The notes beneath the pieces are model-generated. The model saw only the letters and a list, made by a program, of their open reading frames with translations. It made no database searches and was not told the origin of the DNA. A stretch of DNA of 58,123 nucleotides. Source: a bacterium (candidate division B38) B3_B38 (lineage in GTDB: Bacteria; Acidobacteriota; B3-B38; Guanabaribacteriales; B3-B38). Where the stretch lies: contig NJBL01000005.1 in the NCBI GenBank assembly GCA_005223145.1, positions 1 to 58,123 of the forward strand, in the 5' to 3' direction. A program made the translations under genes and the position numbers. Shown here one piece after another: positions 39,551-52,206 of the stretch; the first letter of the stretch is position 1; each line of letters begins with the position of its first letter.

Positions 39551-40089
39551 TTGGACGTTCGCTTTTCAGACGATATGCCAAGGTTCTTATCGAGGTAGCC
39601 AGAAGGGATAAGCTCCTCCCTCGCGTGCAGAAGGATTTGCGCTCCTTCATGGAGCTTCTGAAGACCCATCCCCAATTGGAGGGTTTCTTTTCCGATCCCA
39701 AAATCAGCCCTTTGCACAAAGAGGAGCTGTTAGAGGAACTCCTCTCCGCCGCCGATTATGAGGATATTACCAAAAATTTCCTCCGCCTGTTATCATTCCG
39801 AAGGAGGCTCCCCTATTTGCAGGAGGTATGGGAGGCTTTTCAGTGGCAGGTAAACAGACTGGAAGGGGTAGCGGTGGTGGAAGTCATCTCTCCTTTTCCC
39901 CTCTCTGAGGGGCAGACGAGGAAAATCGTCCGGCGAGTATCGAAGTTCCTCGGCAAGAAGGTGGAGATAAAAAGCAGTCTTGACCCTTCCCTTATAGGAG
40001 GGGTGGTAATAAAAGTTGGGGATACTGTCTATGACGGAAGCCTCAAGAAGCAACTTCAGCTATTAAAGGAAAGGCTGGTGCAGGGTTAA
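39547..40089 (+). CDS. atpH: F-type ATP synthase subunit delta
   Basis: LFRRYAKVLIEVARRDKLL, C-terminal DPSLIGGVVIKVGDTVYDGSLKKQLQLLKERL. Confidence 0.95.
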   Translation: MIGRSLFRRYAKVLIEVARRDKLLPRVQKDLRSFMELLKTHPQLEGFFSDPKISPLHKEELLEELLSAADYEDITKNFLRLLSFRRRLPYLQEVWEAFQWQVNRLEGVAVVEVISPFPLSEGQTRKIVRRVSKFLGKKVEIKSSLDPSLIGGVVIKVGDTVYDGSLKKQLQLLKERLVQG

Positions 40090-40092
40090 GGA

Positions 40093-41613
40093 ATGAAGAT
40101 AAAGTCAGATGAGATAAGTCGGATTATTCGTCAGCAGATTGATAAATTTCACCCGGAAATAGAGGTAAGCGAGGAGGGGGCTGTCATCTCCACTGGGGAT
40201 GGCATCGCTCGCGTATTTGGGCTGGAAAGGGTGATGGCAGGTGAGCTGCTGGAGTTCCCTGATGAAGTTTATGGATTAGCCTTGAATCTGGAAGAGGACG
40301 ATGTTGGGGTGGTGGTACTGGGTGAGGCCGACAACATTAAAGAGGGAAGCATAGTGCACCGCACCGGAAAAATCCTGCAAGTTCCTGTCGGAGAAGAGCT
40401 CCTCGGAAGGGTGGTCAACCCCCTGGGGCAGCCGTTGGACGGCAAAGGTCCAATTAAAGCCAAGCACTTCGGCCCTCTGGAGAGGTTAGCTCCCGGGGTT
40501 GTTGACCGCATCCCGGTTAAAGAGCCTCTTCAGACCGGCATTAAGGCCATCGACTCTATGATCCCCATCGGCAGGGGTCAACGGGAGCTTATCATCGGCG
40601 ACCGCCAGCTCGGGAAGTCGGCTCTCGCCATCGACACTATCATCAACCAGCGGGATACCGATGTCAACTGCATATATGTAGCCACCGGTCAGAAGCAATC
40701 TACCATCGCCCAGGTGGTGAAGACATTTGAAGAATACGGTGCTATGAAATATACTACCGTGGTCACCACCTCCGCTTACGAACCAGCTCCCCTTCAATAC
40801 ATCGCCCCTTACAGTGGCTGCGCTATGGGGGAGTATTTCCGCGACAGGGGGAAGCATGCCCTGGTCGTCTACGACGACCTCTCTAAACAGGCAGCCTCCT
40901 ACCGGGCCATCTCCCTCCTTCTCCGCCGTCCCCCGGGAAGGGAAGCCTACCCTGGGGACATATTCTACCTCCACTCCCGTTTATTAGAACGAGCATGTAA
41001 GCTCAACGAAGATAAAGGCGGCGGCTCCTTAACCGCCCTCCCCATAGTGGAGACCCAGGCGGGGGATATAGCCGCTTACATCCCCACCAATGTCATCTCC
41101 ATAACCGATGGGCAGATTTACCTGGAGGCAGACCTGTTCTACTCAGGGATGCGTCCCGCCATCAATGTGGGCTTATCGGTTTCTCGAGTGGGGGGGAATG
41201 CCCAGATAAAGGCCATGAAGCAAGTAGCCGGCACCTTGCGATTGGAGCTGGCCCAATACCGGGAGATGGCTGCCTTTGCGCAGTTTGGCAGCGACCTCGA
41301 CAAAGCTACCCAGGCTCAGCTGGAGAGAGGGGAACGGTTGATGGAAATCCTCAAGCAGAAACAATATAGCCCGCTGCCGGTAGAGAAGCAAATTTTGCTG
41401 ATTTATGCCGCCACCAATGGCTACCTGGACGACCTCCCGGTGGACTCTCTCCGCCGCTTTGAGAAGGAACTGCATGAGTTCTTGGATAATAACTGCGGGA
41501 AACTCCTCAAGGGTCTGGAAAGCAAAAAAGAGCTGGACAAACCCTTAACCGCCGAGATAGAAAAAGCTCTCCAAAAGTTTAAAGAAGGATTTACCGCAGA
41601 TGAAAAGGAATAG
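40093..41613 (+). CDS. atpA: F-type ATP synthase subunit alpha
   Basis: [47 protein letters not shown]. Confidence 0.98.
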   Translation: MKIKSDEISRIIRQQIDKFHPEIEVSEEGAVISTGDGIARVFGLERVMAGELLEFPDEVYGLALNLEEDDVGVVVLGEADNIKEGSIVHRTGKILQVPVGEELLGRVVNPLGQPLDGKGPIKAKHFGPLERLAPGVVDRIPVKEPLQTGIKAIDSMIPIGRGQRELIIGDRQLGKSALAIDTIINQRDTDVNCIYVATGQKQSTIAQVVKTFEEYGAMKYTTVVTTSAYEPAPLQYIAPYSGCAMGEYFRDRGKHALVVYDDLSKQAASYRAISLLLRRPPGREAYPGDIFYLHSRLLERACKLNEDKGGGSLTALPIVETQAGDIAAYIPTNVISITDGQIYLEADLFYSGMRPAINVGLSVSRVGGNAQIKAMKQVAGTLRLELAQYREMAAFAQFGSDLDKATQAQLERGERLMEILKQKQYSPLPVEKQILLIYAATNGYLDDLPVDSLRRFEKELHEFLDNNCGKLLKGLESKKELDKPLTAEIEKALQKFKEGFTADEKE

Positions 41614-41616
41614 GCA

Positions 41617-43915
<2,299 letters not shown>

Positions 43916-43918
43916 TCA

Positions 43919-44335
43919 ATGGGAGCAGAGAAGATTACCCTGGAGGTGGTAACCCCCGAAAAGCTGGTGGTGGGAGAGGATGTGGACGAGATTACTGCTC
44001 CAGGCTATTATGGCTATTTCGGTGTTCTTCCCCACCATCACCCCTACCTGACCCTGATAGGGATCGGGGAGCTTATGTATCGCATAGGGGATAAGAGTCA
44101 TTATCTGGCAGTCAGTAAAGGCTTTGCCGAGGTGTTGGGGAATAAGGTTACCTTCCTGGTAGAGAGCTGCGAGAAGCCCCAGGAGATAGATGTGTCCAGG
44201 GCAGAAAAAGCTAAGGAGAGAGCGGAGGCGCGCTTGCGAGCACCAACCCCCGAACTGAATGTGGAGAGGGCGAGTGCAAGCCTCCAGCGAGCCCTCACCC
44301 GCCTGAAGGTGGAAAAAAGGAAGGGGCAGGCTTAA
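43919..44335 (+). CDS. atpC: F-type ATP synthase subunit epsilon
   Basis: ITLEVVTPEKLVVGEDVDEITAPGYYGYFGVLPHHHPYLTLIGIGEL. Confidence 0.95.
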   Translation: MGAEKITLEVVTPEKLVVGEDVDEITAPGYYGYFGVLPHHHPYLTLIGIGELMYRIGDKSHYLAVSKGFAEVLGNKVTFLVESCEKPQEIDVSRAEKAKERAEARLRAPTPELNVERASASLQRALTRLKVEKRKGQA

Positions 44336-44427
44336 AACATATATATTTATTTTAAATTTATAAAATAATAGAAAGTATGTATTAATAAAGAAACTTCCTC
44401 CTTATTAAGTTCCATAAGGTTGGCAAG

Positions 44428-45156
44428 GTGGATGATATAACCGTTGATGCCCTCCTCTATGGGGAGATTAAGCTGGCGCAGAGGAAGAAGGGCTACCGCT
44501 TCTCCCTCGATGCCATTCTGCTGGCTGATTTTGTTCACACTAAACCTGCTGACCGGATAATAGAGCTGGGAAGCGGCTGTGGGGTTATTCCCCTGTGGTT
44601 GAGCCGGAGGAGGGAATTCAAATCCATCCTGGGGGTGGAGATTCAGCCCGAGCTTGCCCGTTTAGCCCGCCAGAATGTCTCCCTCAACGGGGAAGAGGGT
44701 AGGATTCAGATTCTGGAGGAAGATTTAAGGGAGTTGACCCAAAAGATGGAAAAGGGAAGCTATGATATAGTCATCTGCAACCCCCCTTACAGAAAGGCTG
44801 CCTCAGGGAGGCTCAATCCCGACCGAGAAAGAGCGATAGCCAGGCACGAGATATGCTGTACTCTGGAAGATGTGGTGCGGGTCACCTCTCATCTTCTCCA
44901 TCTCCAGGGGAGGTTCTTCACCATCTGCCTGGCAGAGAGGTATGCCGAGCTTCTGAAAGAGCTGCCCAGGTGGCGTATGAGCCCGGTGAGGGTTCGTTTT
45001 GTTCATCCTCTCCCAGAGGAGAAGGCTTCCCATTTTTTGCTGGAAGCGAGGATAGGTTCAAGCAAGGGATTTGTTGTTCTTCCCCCTCTGTTCGTCTATC
45101 AGCAGGAGGGAGAATATACCGATAAAATGCTCCAGATTTTTCAGGGGAGGACATAG
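44428..45156 (+). CDS. tRNA1(Val) (adenine-N6)-methyltransferase-like (TrmN6-type) SAM methyltransferase
   Basis: YRFSLDAILLADFV, IIELGSGCGVIPLWLSRR, IVICNPPYRKAASGRLN. Confidence 0.85.
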   Translation: MDDITVDALLYGEIKLAQRKKGYRFSLDAILLADFVHTKPADRIIELGSGCGVIPLWLSRRREFKSILGVEIQPELARLARQNVSLNGEEGRIQILEEDLRELTQKMEKGSYDIVICNPPYRKAASGRLNPDRERAIARHEICCTLEDVVRVTSHLLHLQGRFFTICLAERYAELLKELPRWRMSPVRVRFVHPLPEEKASHFLLEARIGSSKGFVVLPPLFVYQQEGEYTDKMLQIFQGRT

Positions 45157-45204
45157 CCCCGCCTTCGTCCACCTTTCAGTCTTAAAGAGGGCAAGAGGGC
45201 TCGC

Positions 45205-45233
45205 TTGACAACGGGTGGGCAGTTTGATATTAT
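45205..45233 (+). promoter_or_regulatory. Strong sigma70-like promoter
   Basis: TTGACA (45205-45210), 17 nt, TATTAT (45228-45233). Confidence 0.65.
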
Positions 45234-45239
45234 TTTAAC

Positions 45240-45305
45240 GGAGTGATGGTGACCAATTTTATGGTCGGAGTGGAAGCAGAGGTTTTCTCACCTCTGCTTT
45301 TCTTA
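45240..45305 (+). ncRNA. Candidate short leader/sRNA bounded by promoter and intrinsic terminator
   Basis: GACCA-ATTTTA-TGGTC hairpin (45251-45266) followed by the terminator; no evident ORF. Confidence 0.5.
45274..45305 (+). terminator. Rho-independent terminator
   Basis: Perfect 10-bp stem AAGCAGAGGT-TTTCTC-ACCTCTGCTT then T-rich TTCTTAATT. Confidence 0.75.
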
Positions 45306-45369
45306 ATTGGCTGTTCCACTAAGGGGAGCGGTTTTTAGTTTTTTAAAGATTTGAGGGTTTAAAGCCAGG

Positions 45370-46158
45370 ATGTGGGCTAATCTAAAAAGCCTCTTGCATT
45401 ACCGGGGGCTTATACAGGCGCTGGTGAGTCGGGAGCTGAAGGCAAGGTATCGGGGTTCGGTTCTCGGCTTTTTCTGGTCTTTTGTGAACCCTTTGCTCCT
45501 GCTGCTGGTCTATACTTTTGTCTTCACGGTGATTTTCCGACCAGCCCGCATTGAAGGGCTTACTCCCTATGCCCTCTTCCTTTTTTGTGGACTGCTGCCT
45601 TGGACATGGTTCTCCTCCTCGCTGCTGGAGTCCTCATCGGTTCTAAGCAATAATGCCAACCTTATTCAGAAAGTTCCTTTCCCAGCCGATGTGCTCCCCT
45701 GTGTCAATGTATTCTCCAATTTCGTCCACTTCCTGCTGGGATTGCCGATACTGTTCGCATTTCTGATCTACTATCGTCGTCCGCTGAGCATCTATATTCT
45801 CTTCTTTCCCGGGGTGGTTCTCATACAGATAATTTTCACCATGGGGTTTGCCATGTTCATCTCCTCGTTAAGCGTCCACTTTCGGGATATAAGGGACCTT
45901 CTGGCAAACCTGCTCACCTTCTGGTTTTTTGCCACTCCCATCATCTATCCTGTCACAATGATACCGGAGAGTTTTCGTTGGGTATTAGACCTCAACCCCA
46001 TGACTCATATTATGATGGGCTACCAGGATACTCTTTTCAAGGGGCAGCTCCCCCATTGGAAGAAGCTGTCAGTGACCTTTCTGGTTGCCCTGGTGGTTTT
46101 TTATGTAGGTTATTTCCTCTTCGACAGGTTGAGGGATAGCTTTGCAGAGGAGGTATGA
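45370..46158 (+). CDS. ABC-2 polysaccharide export permease (Wzm-like)
   Basis: LVSRELKARYRGSVLGFFWSFVNPLLLLLVYTFVFTVIF, FWFFATPIIYPVTMIPESFRWVLDLNPMTHIM. Confidence 0.93.
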   Translation: MWANLKSLLHYRGLIQALVSRELKARYRGSVLGFFWSFVNPLLLLLVYTFVFTVIFRPARIEGLTPYALFLFCGLLPWTWFSSSLLESSSVLSNNANLIQKVPFPADVLPCVNVFSNFVHFLLGLPILFAFLIYYRRPLSIYILFFPGVVLIQIIFTMGFAMFISSLSVHFRDIRDLLANLLTFWFFATPIIYPVTMIPESFRWVLDLNPMTHIMMGYQDTLFKGQLPHWKKLSVTFLVALVVFYVGYFLFDRLRDSFAEEV

Positions 46159-47468
46159 GGGTGGCACCAGCGGTAATTGTGGAGGACCTGACCAAGCTCT
46201 ACCGGAAATACTCCCAGAAGAGGCGTTTCCAGACCATGAAGTCCGCCCTGATAAAGGGTGACCTGTTTCGGCAATTAAGACCGGAGGAGGTCTTCTTAGC
46301 TCTGGAGAAGGTCTCCTTCACAGTGGAGAAGGGGGAGACATTCGGGATTATCGGCAGCAATGGGGCGGGCAAGAGCACCTTGCTCAAGATAATCGCCGGC
46401 ACCTTGAGGTCGACTTACGGGAAGGTGTTGGTTGATGGGAGGATCTCTGCCCTTATTGAGTTGGGAGCTGGCTTTCATCCGGAGATAAGTGGACGGGAGA
46501 ATATATACATCAACGGGATTATACTGGGATTGTCTAAAAAGGAGATCCAGCAGAGGTTCGATGATACTGTTCGGTTCGCCGAGCTGGAGGAGTTCATAGA
46601 GCACCCCATAAAGACTTATTCAACGGGAATGTATCTGAGGCTTGGCTTTGCCATCGCCATCAATGTGGAGCCTGATGTCCTGTTGATAGACGAGGTCATT
46701 GCAGTAGGGGACGAGGCTTTTTACCGAAAATGCCTCGACAAGATAAAGGAGTTTCAGTGGAAAAAGAAGACCATCTTGATAGTCTCCCATGCCCTGGGGA
46801 TGATAAAGACCCTTTGCGACCGGGCTATCTTGCTGCAGAAAGGGAGAGTAAAGCAGATAGGAGACCCGCGGATGGTGGTTGATGCTTACCTGTCTGATGT
46901 AGCTGAGAAGGAGGAGCGAGAGCTGAGCCGCCTCCACAGTCAGACTCTGGAGCAATATGTCCTTGGAGCGGAGGCTAAGCCCGAAGGAGAAGCCCATCCC
47001 CCTGCCACCGAGTACGAGAAGAAGCGATGGGGCTCCAGGGAGATTGAGATCAGGGAGGTGAAGCTGCTGGATAAGAGGGGGCAGGAGAGGCATATTTTCA
47101 ACAGCGGGGAACCGATGGAGATTCGGATGACCATCTATGCCAGGAAGAAGATAAAAGACTTTATCTTCGGAGTAGGTATCTTCAATAGTGGGGGGATATC
47201 CTGCTATGGCACCAACACTCATATTGAGAAGTTTGCCCCCCAGGAGGTCTCTGGTGAAGGGATGGTCTCCTTTAAGATAGAGAGATTGGATTTAATAGAA
47301 GGGACCTATTTCCTGGATGTGGCCGCCCACCAGATCGATGGCACCCCCTACGACTACCACCGCCAGCTTTATACCTTCCGAGTGAAGTCCCTCATTGCCG
47401 ATATCGGGGTCTTTCGCCCCCAGCACCAATGGAGCTTCTCCCCCAACATCAGCTTCAAGAAAATGTAA
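46155..47468 (+). CDS. ABC polysaccharide export ATPase with C-terminal Wzt-like domain
   Basis: GIIGSNGAGKSTLLKIIAGTLRSTYGKV, YSTGMYLRLGFAIAINVEPDVLLIDEVIAVGDEAF, C-terminal sandwich-like region. Confidence 0.93.
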   Translation: MRVAPAVIVEDLTKLYRKYSQKRRFQTMKSALIKGDLFRQLRPEEVFLALEKVSFTVEKGETFGIIGSNGAGKSTLLKIIAGTLRSTYGKVLVDGRISALIELGAGFHPEISGRENIYINGIILGLSKKEIQQRFDDTVRFAELEEFIEHPIKTYSTGMYLRLGFAIAINVEPDVLLIDEVIAVGDEAFYRKCLDKIKEFQWKKKTILIVSHALGMIKTLCDRAILLQKGRVKQIGDPRMVVDAYLSDVAEKEERELSRLHSQTLEQYVLGAEAKPEGEAHPPATEYEKKRWGSREIEIREVKLLDKRGQERHIFNSGEPMEIRMTIYARKKIKDFIFGVGIFNSGGISCYGTNTHIEKFAPQEVSGEGMVSFKIERLDLIEGTYFLDVAAHQIDGTPYDYHRQLYTFRVKSLIADIGVFRPQHQWSFSPNISFKKM

Positions 47469-47516
47469 ACTAAATGCCAGATGAAGGGGCGAAGCGTCTA
47501 AAAAGAGGGGGAAATT

Positions 47517-47708
47517 TTGGGCAAAATGAATGAGTTAGCTGAGTTCCTTCCCATTATCCAAAGTCGGCAGCGGGAGGAAGTCGTCGACAGGGATACCCTG
47601 CCATCCTGTGGGAGAAGCGCAGTCATCCTTCCCTATTGTGGGGGCTATTCCACCACCAATCTGATCGGGCGGATGGTGGAACGATACTCCCCACCAGATG
47701 ACGACTGA
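47517..47708 (+). CDS. Possible small protein, 63 aa
   Basis: TTG start with upstream AGAGGGGG, between wzt-like gene and mfd; no recognised family. Confidence 0.35.
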   Translation: MGKMNELAEFLPIIQSRQREEVVDRDTLPSCGRSAVILPYCGGYSTTNLIGRMVERYSPPDDD

Positions 47709-47714
47709 GAAGGG

Positions 47715-50700
47715 GTGAGAGGCTTGTTATTAAAAAAGATTTTGGAGCTCCCCAGACTAAGGGAAGAGTTCGGCAGGATCAGGGAGATTGCCAAAGGAGA
47801 AGCCTTCTCCATAACTCTCAGCGGGCTTAACGAGGGGGCAAAGGTCTATTTCATCTCCCTGTTGATGAGCGAGGCAGGGAAGAATTTTGTCTATGTGGTC
47901 CCCTCCAATGCAGAGATAGAACGCCTCTCCCCGAGCTTAGCCTATTGGATTGAGGAGCTCTGTTCATCCGAAAGAAAAGGGGAGTCCTTCCAGCTTCTCA
48001 CCTTCCCCTATGTGGATACCGAAGCCTATTCCTCCGCGCCCCCTCATCTGGATATCATAAGGCGGAGGGTCGAAGCTTTATGGACCCTCACCACTGGTAA
48101 GCGGTGGCTCCTCCTTGTCTCCGCCCCATCCCTGGCGTATCCCACCATACCGCCCCAGGCCTTCGCCTCCCGGGCAATCTCCTTGCAAGTTGGGGGAGAT
48201 TACCCCCTCTATCTACTGAAGGAGAAGCTGGTAGAATTAGGCTATCAGCGTGAGGATATGGTAGAAGAGGTGGGGGATTTCTCTTGCCGGGGAGGAATTG
48301 TGGACCTCTTTTCCCCCCAGCATATCAATCCGCTGCGGGTTGAGTTCTTCGCCGACCGTATTGAGTCTATCCGTGAATTCGATATAATCACCCAGCGCTC
48401 AATCAGAGAGGTTCAAGGAATTGATATATTGCCTATGGAAGAGTTCACCTCCCCCTGCAACCCAGACGAGTCTGAGCCCCTTCGTAATGGGGTAGCCGCC
48501 TATCAGCATCGGGCGAGGGTCAAAGGCTCCTTAGCAGGGTATCTCAAAGATTGTCTCTTCGTTTTGGATGAGCCCTCCCTCATAGAGAAGGGGCTCGACG
48601 AGCAGCATCAGCACTTTCTCCAGCGATATCAGTTCCTCCTTTCGGAGGGGAGAGCCCCCATCCCTCCCCATAAGCTGCTGACCCCCCAAGAGGCAATTGA
48701 GAAGGAAGTCAGGAAAAGGGGGGTTATAAACCTTTGCACCCTCGGTCTGACCAGCCCCTTCAAGAAAAAGGGGGAAGAGGAGTTCAGTTTCCCCTCCCGG
48801 TCTATCCCCTCTTACAAAGGTGCTCTCTCGGAGTTAAAGTTGGAGATAGAGCGAAACAAGAAGCAGCATTATAATACCGTCGTTCTGATGCCTAACCGGG
48901 GAAGAGCCAGGAGGGTGGAAGAGATACTCAGGGACTACGAATTAGAGCCTCTGCTTATCGACCCCAGGGAATCCCCGCTGCCCGACTCTCCCTCTGGTCC
49001 CCTTAAAGGGCGTCTACTGGTCAGCTGGGGGAGCCATCAGGGGGGCTTCTGTTTGCCTTCCTATCGCCTGGTGGTGGTCACTTCGGAGGAGCTGTTCGGA
49101 AAAGAGCTACACCCGATTCCCAGGAAAAAGCCAAAAAGCCACCGCTTTGTCTCCGACCTCAGGGATTTGAAGGTGGACGACTATGTGGTTCATATCGACC
49201 ATGGCATCGGCATCTACAAGGGGCTGAAGGAGATTAAGCTAAACGGTGAGACAAAGGAATTTATGGTAATTATGTATCAGGAGGGCGACCGGCTATATCT
49301 TCCGCTGGATCGCCTGAATCTGGTGCATAAATATAGCTGGGTTAAAGCGTTCAAGCCCAGGCTGGACAAGCTGGGGGGAACCTCCTGGCACCAGGTGAAA
49401 AAGAGGGTGAAGAGCTCGCTCCACAACATAGCCCAGGAACTTATCAACCTCTATGCTGCCCGTCAGCTTATCAGGGGGTATGCCTTCAGCCCCGATACCG
49501 TGTGGCAGAAGGAATTCGAGGACGCCTTTGAGTATTCCGAGACCCCCGACCAGCAGTTAGCCATTCAGGATATGAAGGAGGATATGGAAAACCACCGTCC
49601 AATGGACCGACTGTTATGCGGTGATGTCGGCTACGGCAAGACCGAGGTGGCCATGAGAGGGGCTTTTAAGGCGGTCATGGACGGTAAGCAGATTGCCATG
49701 TTAGCCCCCACCACCATATTAGCCTTCCAGCACTATCGAACCTTTGTCCAGCGGTTCCGGGGATATCCCATAAAGATGGCTCTCCTCAGTCGATTGCAGA
49801 GCAAGAAAGAGCAGAAGGAGATTGTCTCCAGGATTAAGGGTGGAGAAATAGACATTGTTATTGGCACCCATCGCCTCCTCTCCCGGGATGTGGAACTCTG
49901 CGACCTGGGTCTGCTGGTCATAGACGAAGAGCAGAGGTTCGGGGTAGCCCAGAAGGAGAGGTTGAAGCATTTGAAGAAGAATGTAGATGTCCTGACCATG
50001 ACTGCCACCCCCATCCCCCGAACCCTGAATATGTCGTTTATGGGGGTCAGGGACTTGAGCCTTATAGAGACCCCCCCGCTGAACCGCCTCTCCATCCAGA
50101 CCACTCTGTTAAGCTTTGATGAGGGCGCCGTCACCTCTGCCATTGAGCGGGAGTTAGCCAGAGGAGGACAGGTATATTTTGTCCACAACCGGGTGCAGAG
50201 TATCCAGAGTGTAGCCCGCTTGGTGCAGAGGCTCTGCCCCTACGCCCACATTGCCATCGCCCACGGACAGATGCCCGAGCGAGAGCTGGAGGAGGTGATG
50301 ATAGACTTTATTGCTAAGAGATATGATATACTGGTGTGCACATCCATAATAGAGAATGGGCTCGACATCCCTTCGGTCAACACCATTATAATCAACAGAG
50401 CTGACAAGTTCGGTATGGCGCAGCTCTATCAGCTGCGGGGGAGAGTTGGACGCTCAGACCGGCGGGCGTATGCTTATTTTCTCATACCGCCAGAGAGGTC
50501 CCTCTCCGCCCAGGCGAGGAAGAGGTTGCAGGCGATTAAGGAGTTCAGCTATCTGGGCTCCGGGTTCCGGCTGGCGGCGATGGACCTGCAGATCAGGGGC
50601 AGCGGCAACCTGCTGGGTAGAGAGCAGCACGGGCACATAGCCGCGGTGGGATTCGACCTCTATTGCCAGCTTTTGCAGAATGCCATTCAGGAGCTCAAGG

Positions 50701-51146
50701 GAGAGCCGCTTGAAGAAGAGGTGAAGCCCTCCCTGAACCTGGGGGTTGATTGCCACATCCCCCGCCGCTGGATTCCCGATGCCAACCTTCGGCTGATGCT
50801 TTATCGCCGAATAGCCAGCGCAGCAACCACCTATGAGGTCGACAAGCTATCTGAGGAGATGAAAGACCAGTTTGGTCCCCTCCCCTTCTCCGTGGCTAAC
50901 CTCCTCGAGTGCATAAAGCTAAAGATAACAGCCCAACAGCTCAACCTGCTGAGCATCGACCGAAAGGACCACAAGCTCATTATTCGGCTGAGACCACAGT
51001 CGGTGGTTAGCCCGGAGAGGCTGGTGGAGCTGGTCAGCAGCCGTAAGGCTGAGCTCCAACCCGATGGGATATTGACCTTCAACCTGCCCCCAGAGGAGGG
51101 GAGGGTTTTGGGCGAGGTTAAAAATATATTGAATCGACTCATCTGA
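47715..51146 (+). CDS. mfd: Transcription-repair coupling factor
   Basis: DYVVHIDHGIGIYKGLKEI, DRLLCGDVGYGKTEVAMRGAFKAV, TMTATPIPRTLNMSFMGVRDLSLIETPP. Confidence 0.97.
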   Translation: MRGLLLKKILELPRLREEFGRIREIAKGEAFSITLSGLNEGAKVYFISLLMSEAGKNFVYVVPSNAEIERLSPSLAYWIEELCSSERKGESFQLLTFPYVDTEAYSSAPPHLDIIRRRVEALWTLTTGKRWLLLVSAPSLAYPTIPPQAFASRAISLQVGGDYPLYLLKEKLVELGYQREDMVEEVGDFSCRGGIVDLFSPQHINPLRVEFFADRIESIREFDIITQRSIREVQGIDILPMEEFTSPCNPDESEPLRNGVAAYQHRARVKGSLAGYLKDCLFVLDEPSLIEKGLDEQHQHFLQRYQFLLSEGRAPIPPHKLLTPQEAIEKEVRKRGVINLCTLGLTSPFKKKGEEEFSFPSRSIPSYKGALSELKLEIERNKKQHYNTVVLMPNRGRARRVEEILRDYELEPLLIDPRESPLPDSPSGPLKGRLLVSWGSHQGGFCLPSYRLVVVTSEELFGKELHPIPRKKPKSHRFVSDLRDLKVDDYVVHIDHGIGIYKGLKEIKLNGETKEFMVIMYQEGDRLYLPLDRLNLVHKYSWVKAFKPRLDKLGGTSWHQVKKRVKSSLHNIAQELINLYAARQLIRGYAFSPDTVWQKEFEDAFEYSETPDQQLAIQDMKEDMENHRPMDRLLCGDVGYGKTEVAMRGAFKAVMDGKQIAMLAPTTILAFQHYRTFVQRFRGYPIKMALLSRLQSKKEQKEIVSRIKGGEIDIVIGTHRLLSRDVELCDLGLLVIDEEQRFGVAQKERLKHLKKNVDVLTMTATPIPRTLNMSFMGVRDLSLIETPPLNRLSIQTTLLSFDEGAVTSAIERELARGGQVYFVHNRVQSIQSVARLVQRLCPYAHIAIAHGQMPERELEEVMIDFIAKRYDILVCTSIIENGLDIPSVNTIIINRADKFGMAQLYQLRGRVGRSDRRAYAYFLIPPERSLSAQARKRLQAIKEFSYLGSGFRLAAMDLQIRGSGNLLGREQHGHIAAVGFDLYCQLLQNAIQELKGEPLEEEVKPSLNLGVDCHIPRRWIPDANLRLMLYRRIASAATTYEVDKLSEEMKDQFGPLPFSVANLLECIKLKITAQQLNLLSIDRKDHKLIIRLRPQSVVSPERLVELVSSRKAELQPDGILTFNLPPEEGRVLGEVKNILNRLI

Positions 51147-51147
51147 T

Positions 51148-52206
51148 ATGTTAAAATTCTCCAAGCTCTTCCCTTCCCCTTTTTATTCAAGAGGGAGAAG
51201 AGTTTTACCAACAGAAGCTAAGGAAATGGGAACATTAAGGATGTTAGGAAAATCATTAAAGGGGATAGAGCTGGTAGTGTGGGTCGGCTTGCTCCTTCTC
51301 CTTGTTGCAGGTTGCGGCCAGCAGGGGGCTAATAGAGCCAACAGGGAGAAAGAGGCCGCACTGGAAAAGCCGGTGGTGAACATCAATGGTCGGGACATCA
51401 AAGCCCGCGCTCTTTACGACTATATCAAGCAGAATTTTGGAAACGAGGATATGGAGCTGGACGATTACATCAAGAGCCGCTTTCTCGATTTCTTCATTGA
51501 GGAGCAGCTTCTGGTTGACCAGGCACAAAAGATGATGGTCAGCGTGAGTGAGGCAGAGGTAGAGCGGGCTATGGGTAAGTCCGAAGGCGCGGTGGAGCTC
51601 CTCATAGATACCGATGTTTGGAGAGTCGGCTTTAGAAACAATATATTGGTCCAAAAATTCATCAACCAGTTCGTCCTTAAAGACCTGGTGATAACTGAGC
51701 AGGAGACAAAGCTCTATTATGACAACCATCCCGAGGAATTCACCCTCCCGGAGAAGGTAAGGGCCAGCCAGATATTAGTAGAGGATGAGGAGAAAGCCCA
51801 AAATGTGCTTCAGTTATTAAGCAAGAGAAGCTTTGAAGAGGTTGCCCGAACCTTCTCCATCAGCCCCGAGGCGGAGAAAGGGGGGGATATGGGCTACTTC
51901 GAGAAGGGGCAACTACCCCTTGAATTTGAGAAAGTCATCTTCGGATTGAAGGTGAGGGGGCATAGCCAGGTGGTGAAATCACCCTACGGCTTCCATGTGT
52001 TTAAGCTGGTGGAGAAAAGGAGTGGGGGGAAGCTGCCCTTCAAGGAAGCGGAAAACCTGATAAAAATTAAGCTCATGCAGGTCAAAGGTGAGGAGCTGTA
52101 TAAGAAATACCTCTCCCAGCTAAAAGCGAAGTCCCATATAAAAATATATTACCAGAACCTCGGATTCCAGTATAAGGAAAAAGAGCAGGACAAGGAGGTT
52201 GACTGA
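51148..52206 (+). CDS. Peptidyl-prolyl isomerase lipoprotein (parvulin, PrsA/SurA-like); start possibly 51226
   Basis: Lipobox LLLLLVAGCGQQ; parvulin EKVRASQILVEDEEKAQNVLQLLSKRSFEEVARTFSISPEAEKGGDMGYFEKGQLP. Confidence 0.9.
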   Translation: MLKFSKLFPSPFYSRGRRVLPTEAKEMGTLRMLGKSLKGIELVVWVGLLLLLVAGCGQQGANRANREKEAALEKPVVNINGRDIKARALYDYIKQNFGNEDMELDDYIKSRFLDFFIEEQLLVDQAQKMMVSVSEAEVERAMGKSEGAVELLIDTDVWRVGFRNNILVQKFINQFVLKDLVITEQETKLYYDNHPEEFTLPEKVRASQILVEDEEKAQNVLQLLSKRSFEEVARTFSISPEAEKGGDMGYFEKGQLPLEFEKVIFGLKVRGHSQVVKSPYGFHVFKLVEKRSGGKLPFKEAENLIKIKLMQVKGEELYKKYLSQLKAKSHIKIYYQNLGFQYKEKEQDKEVD

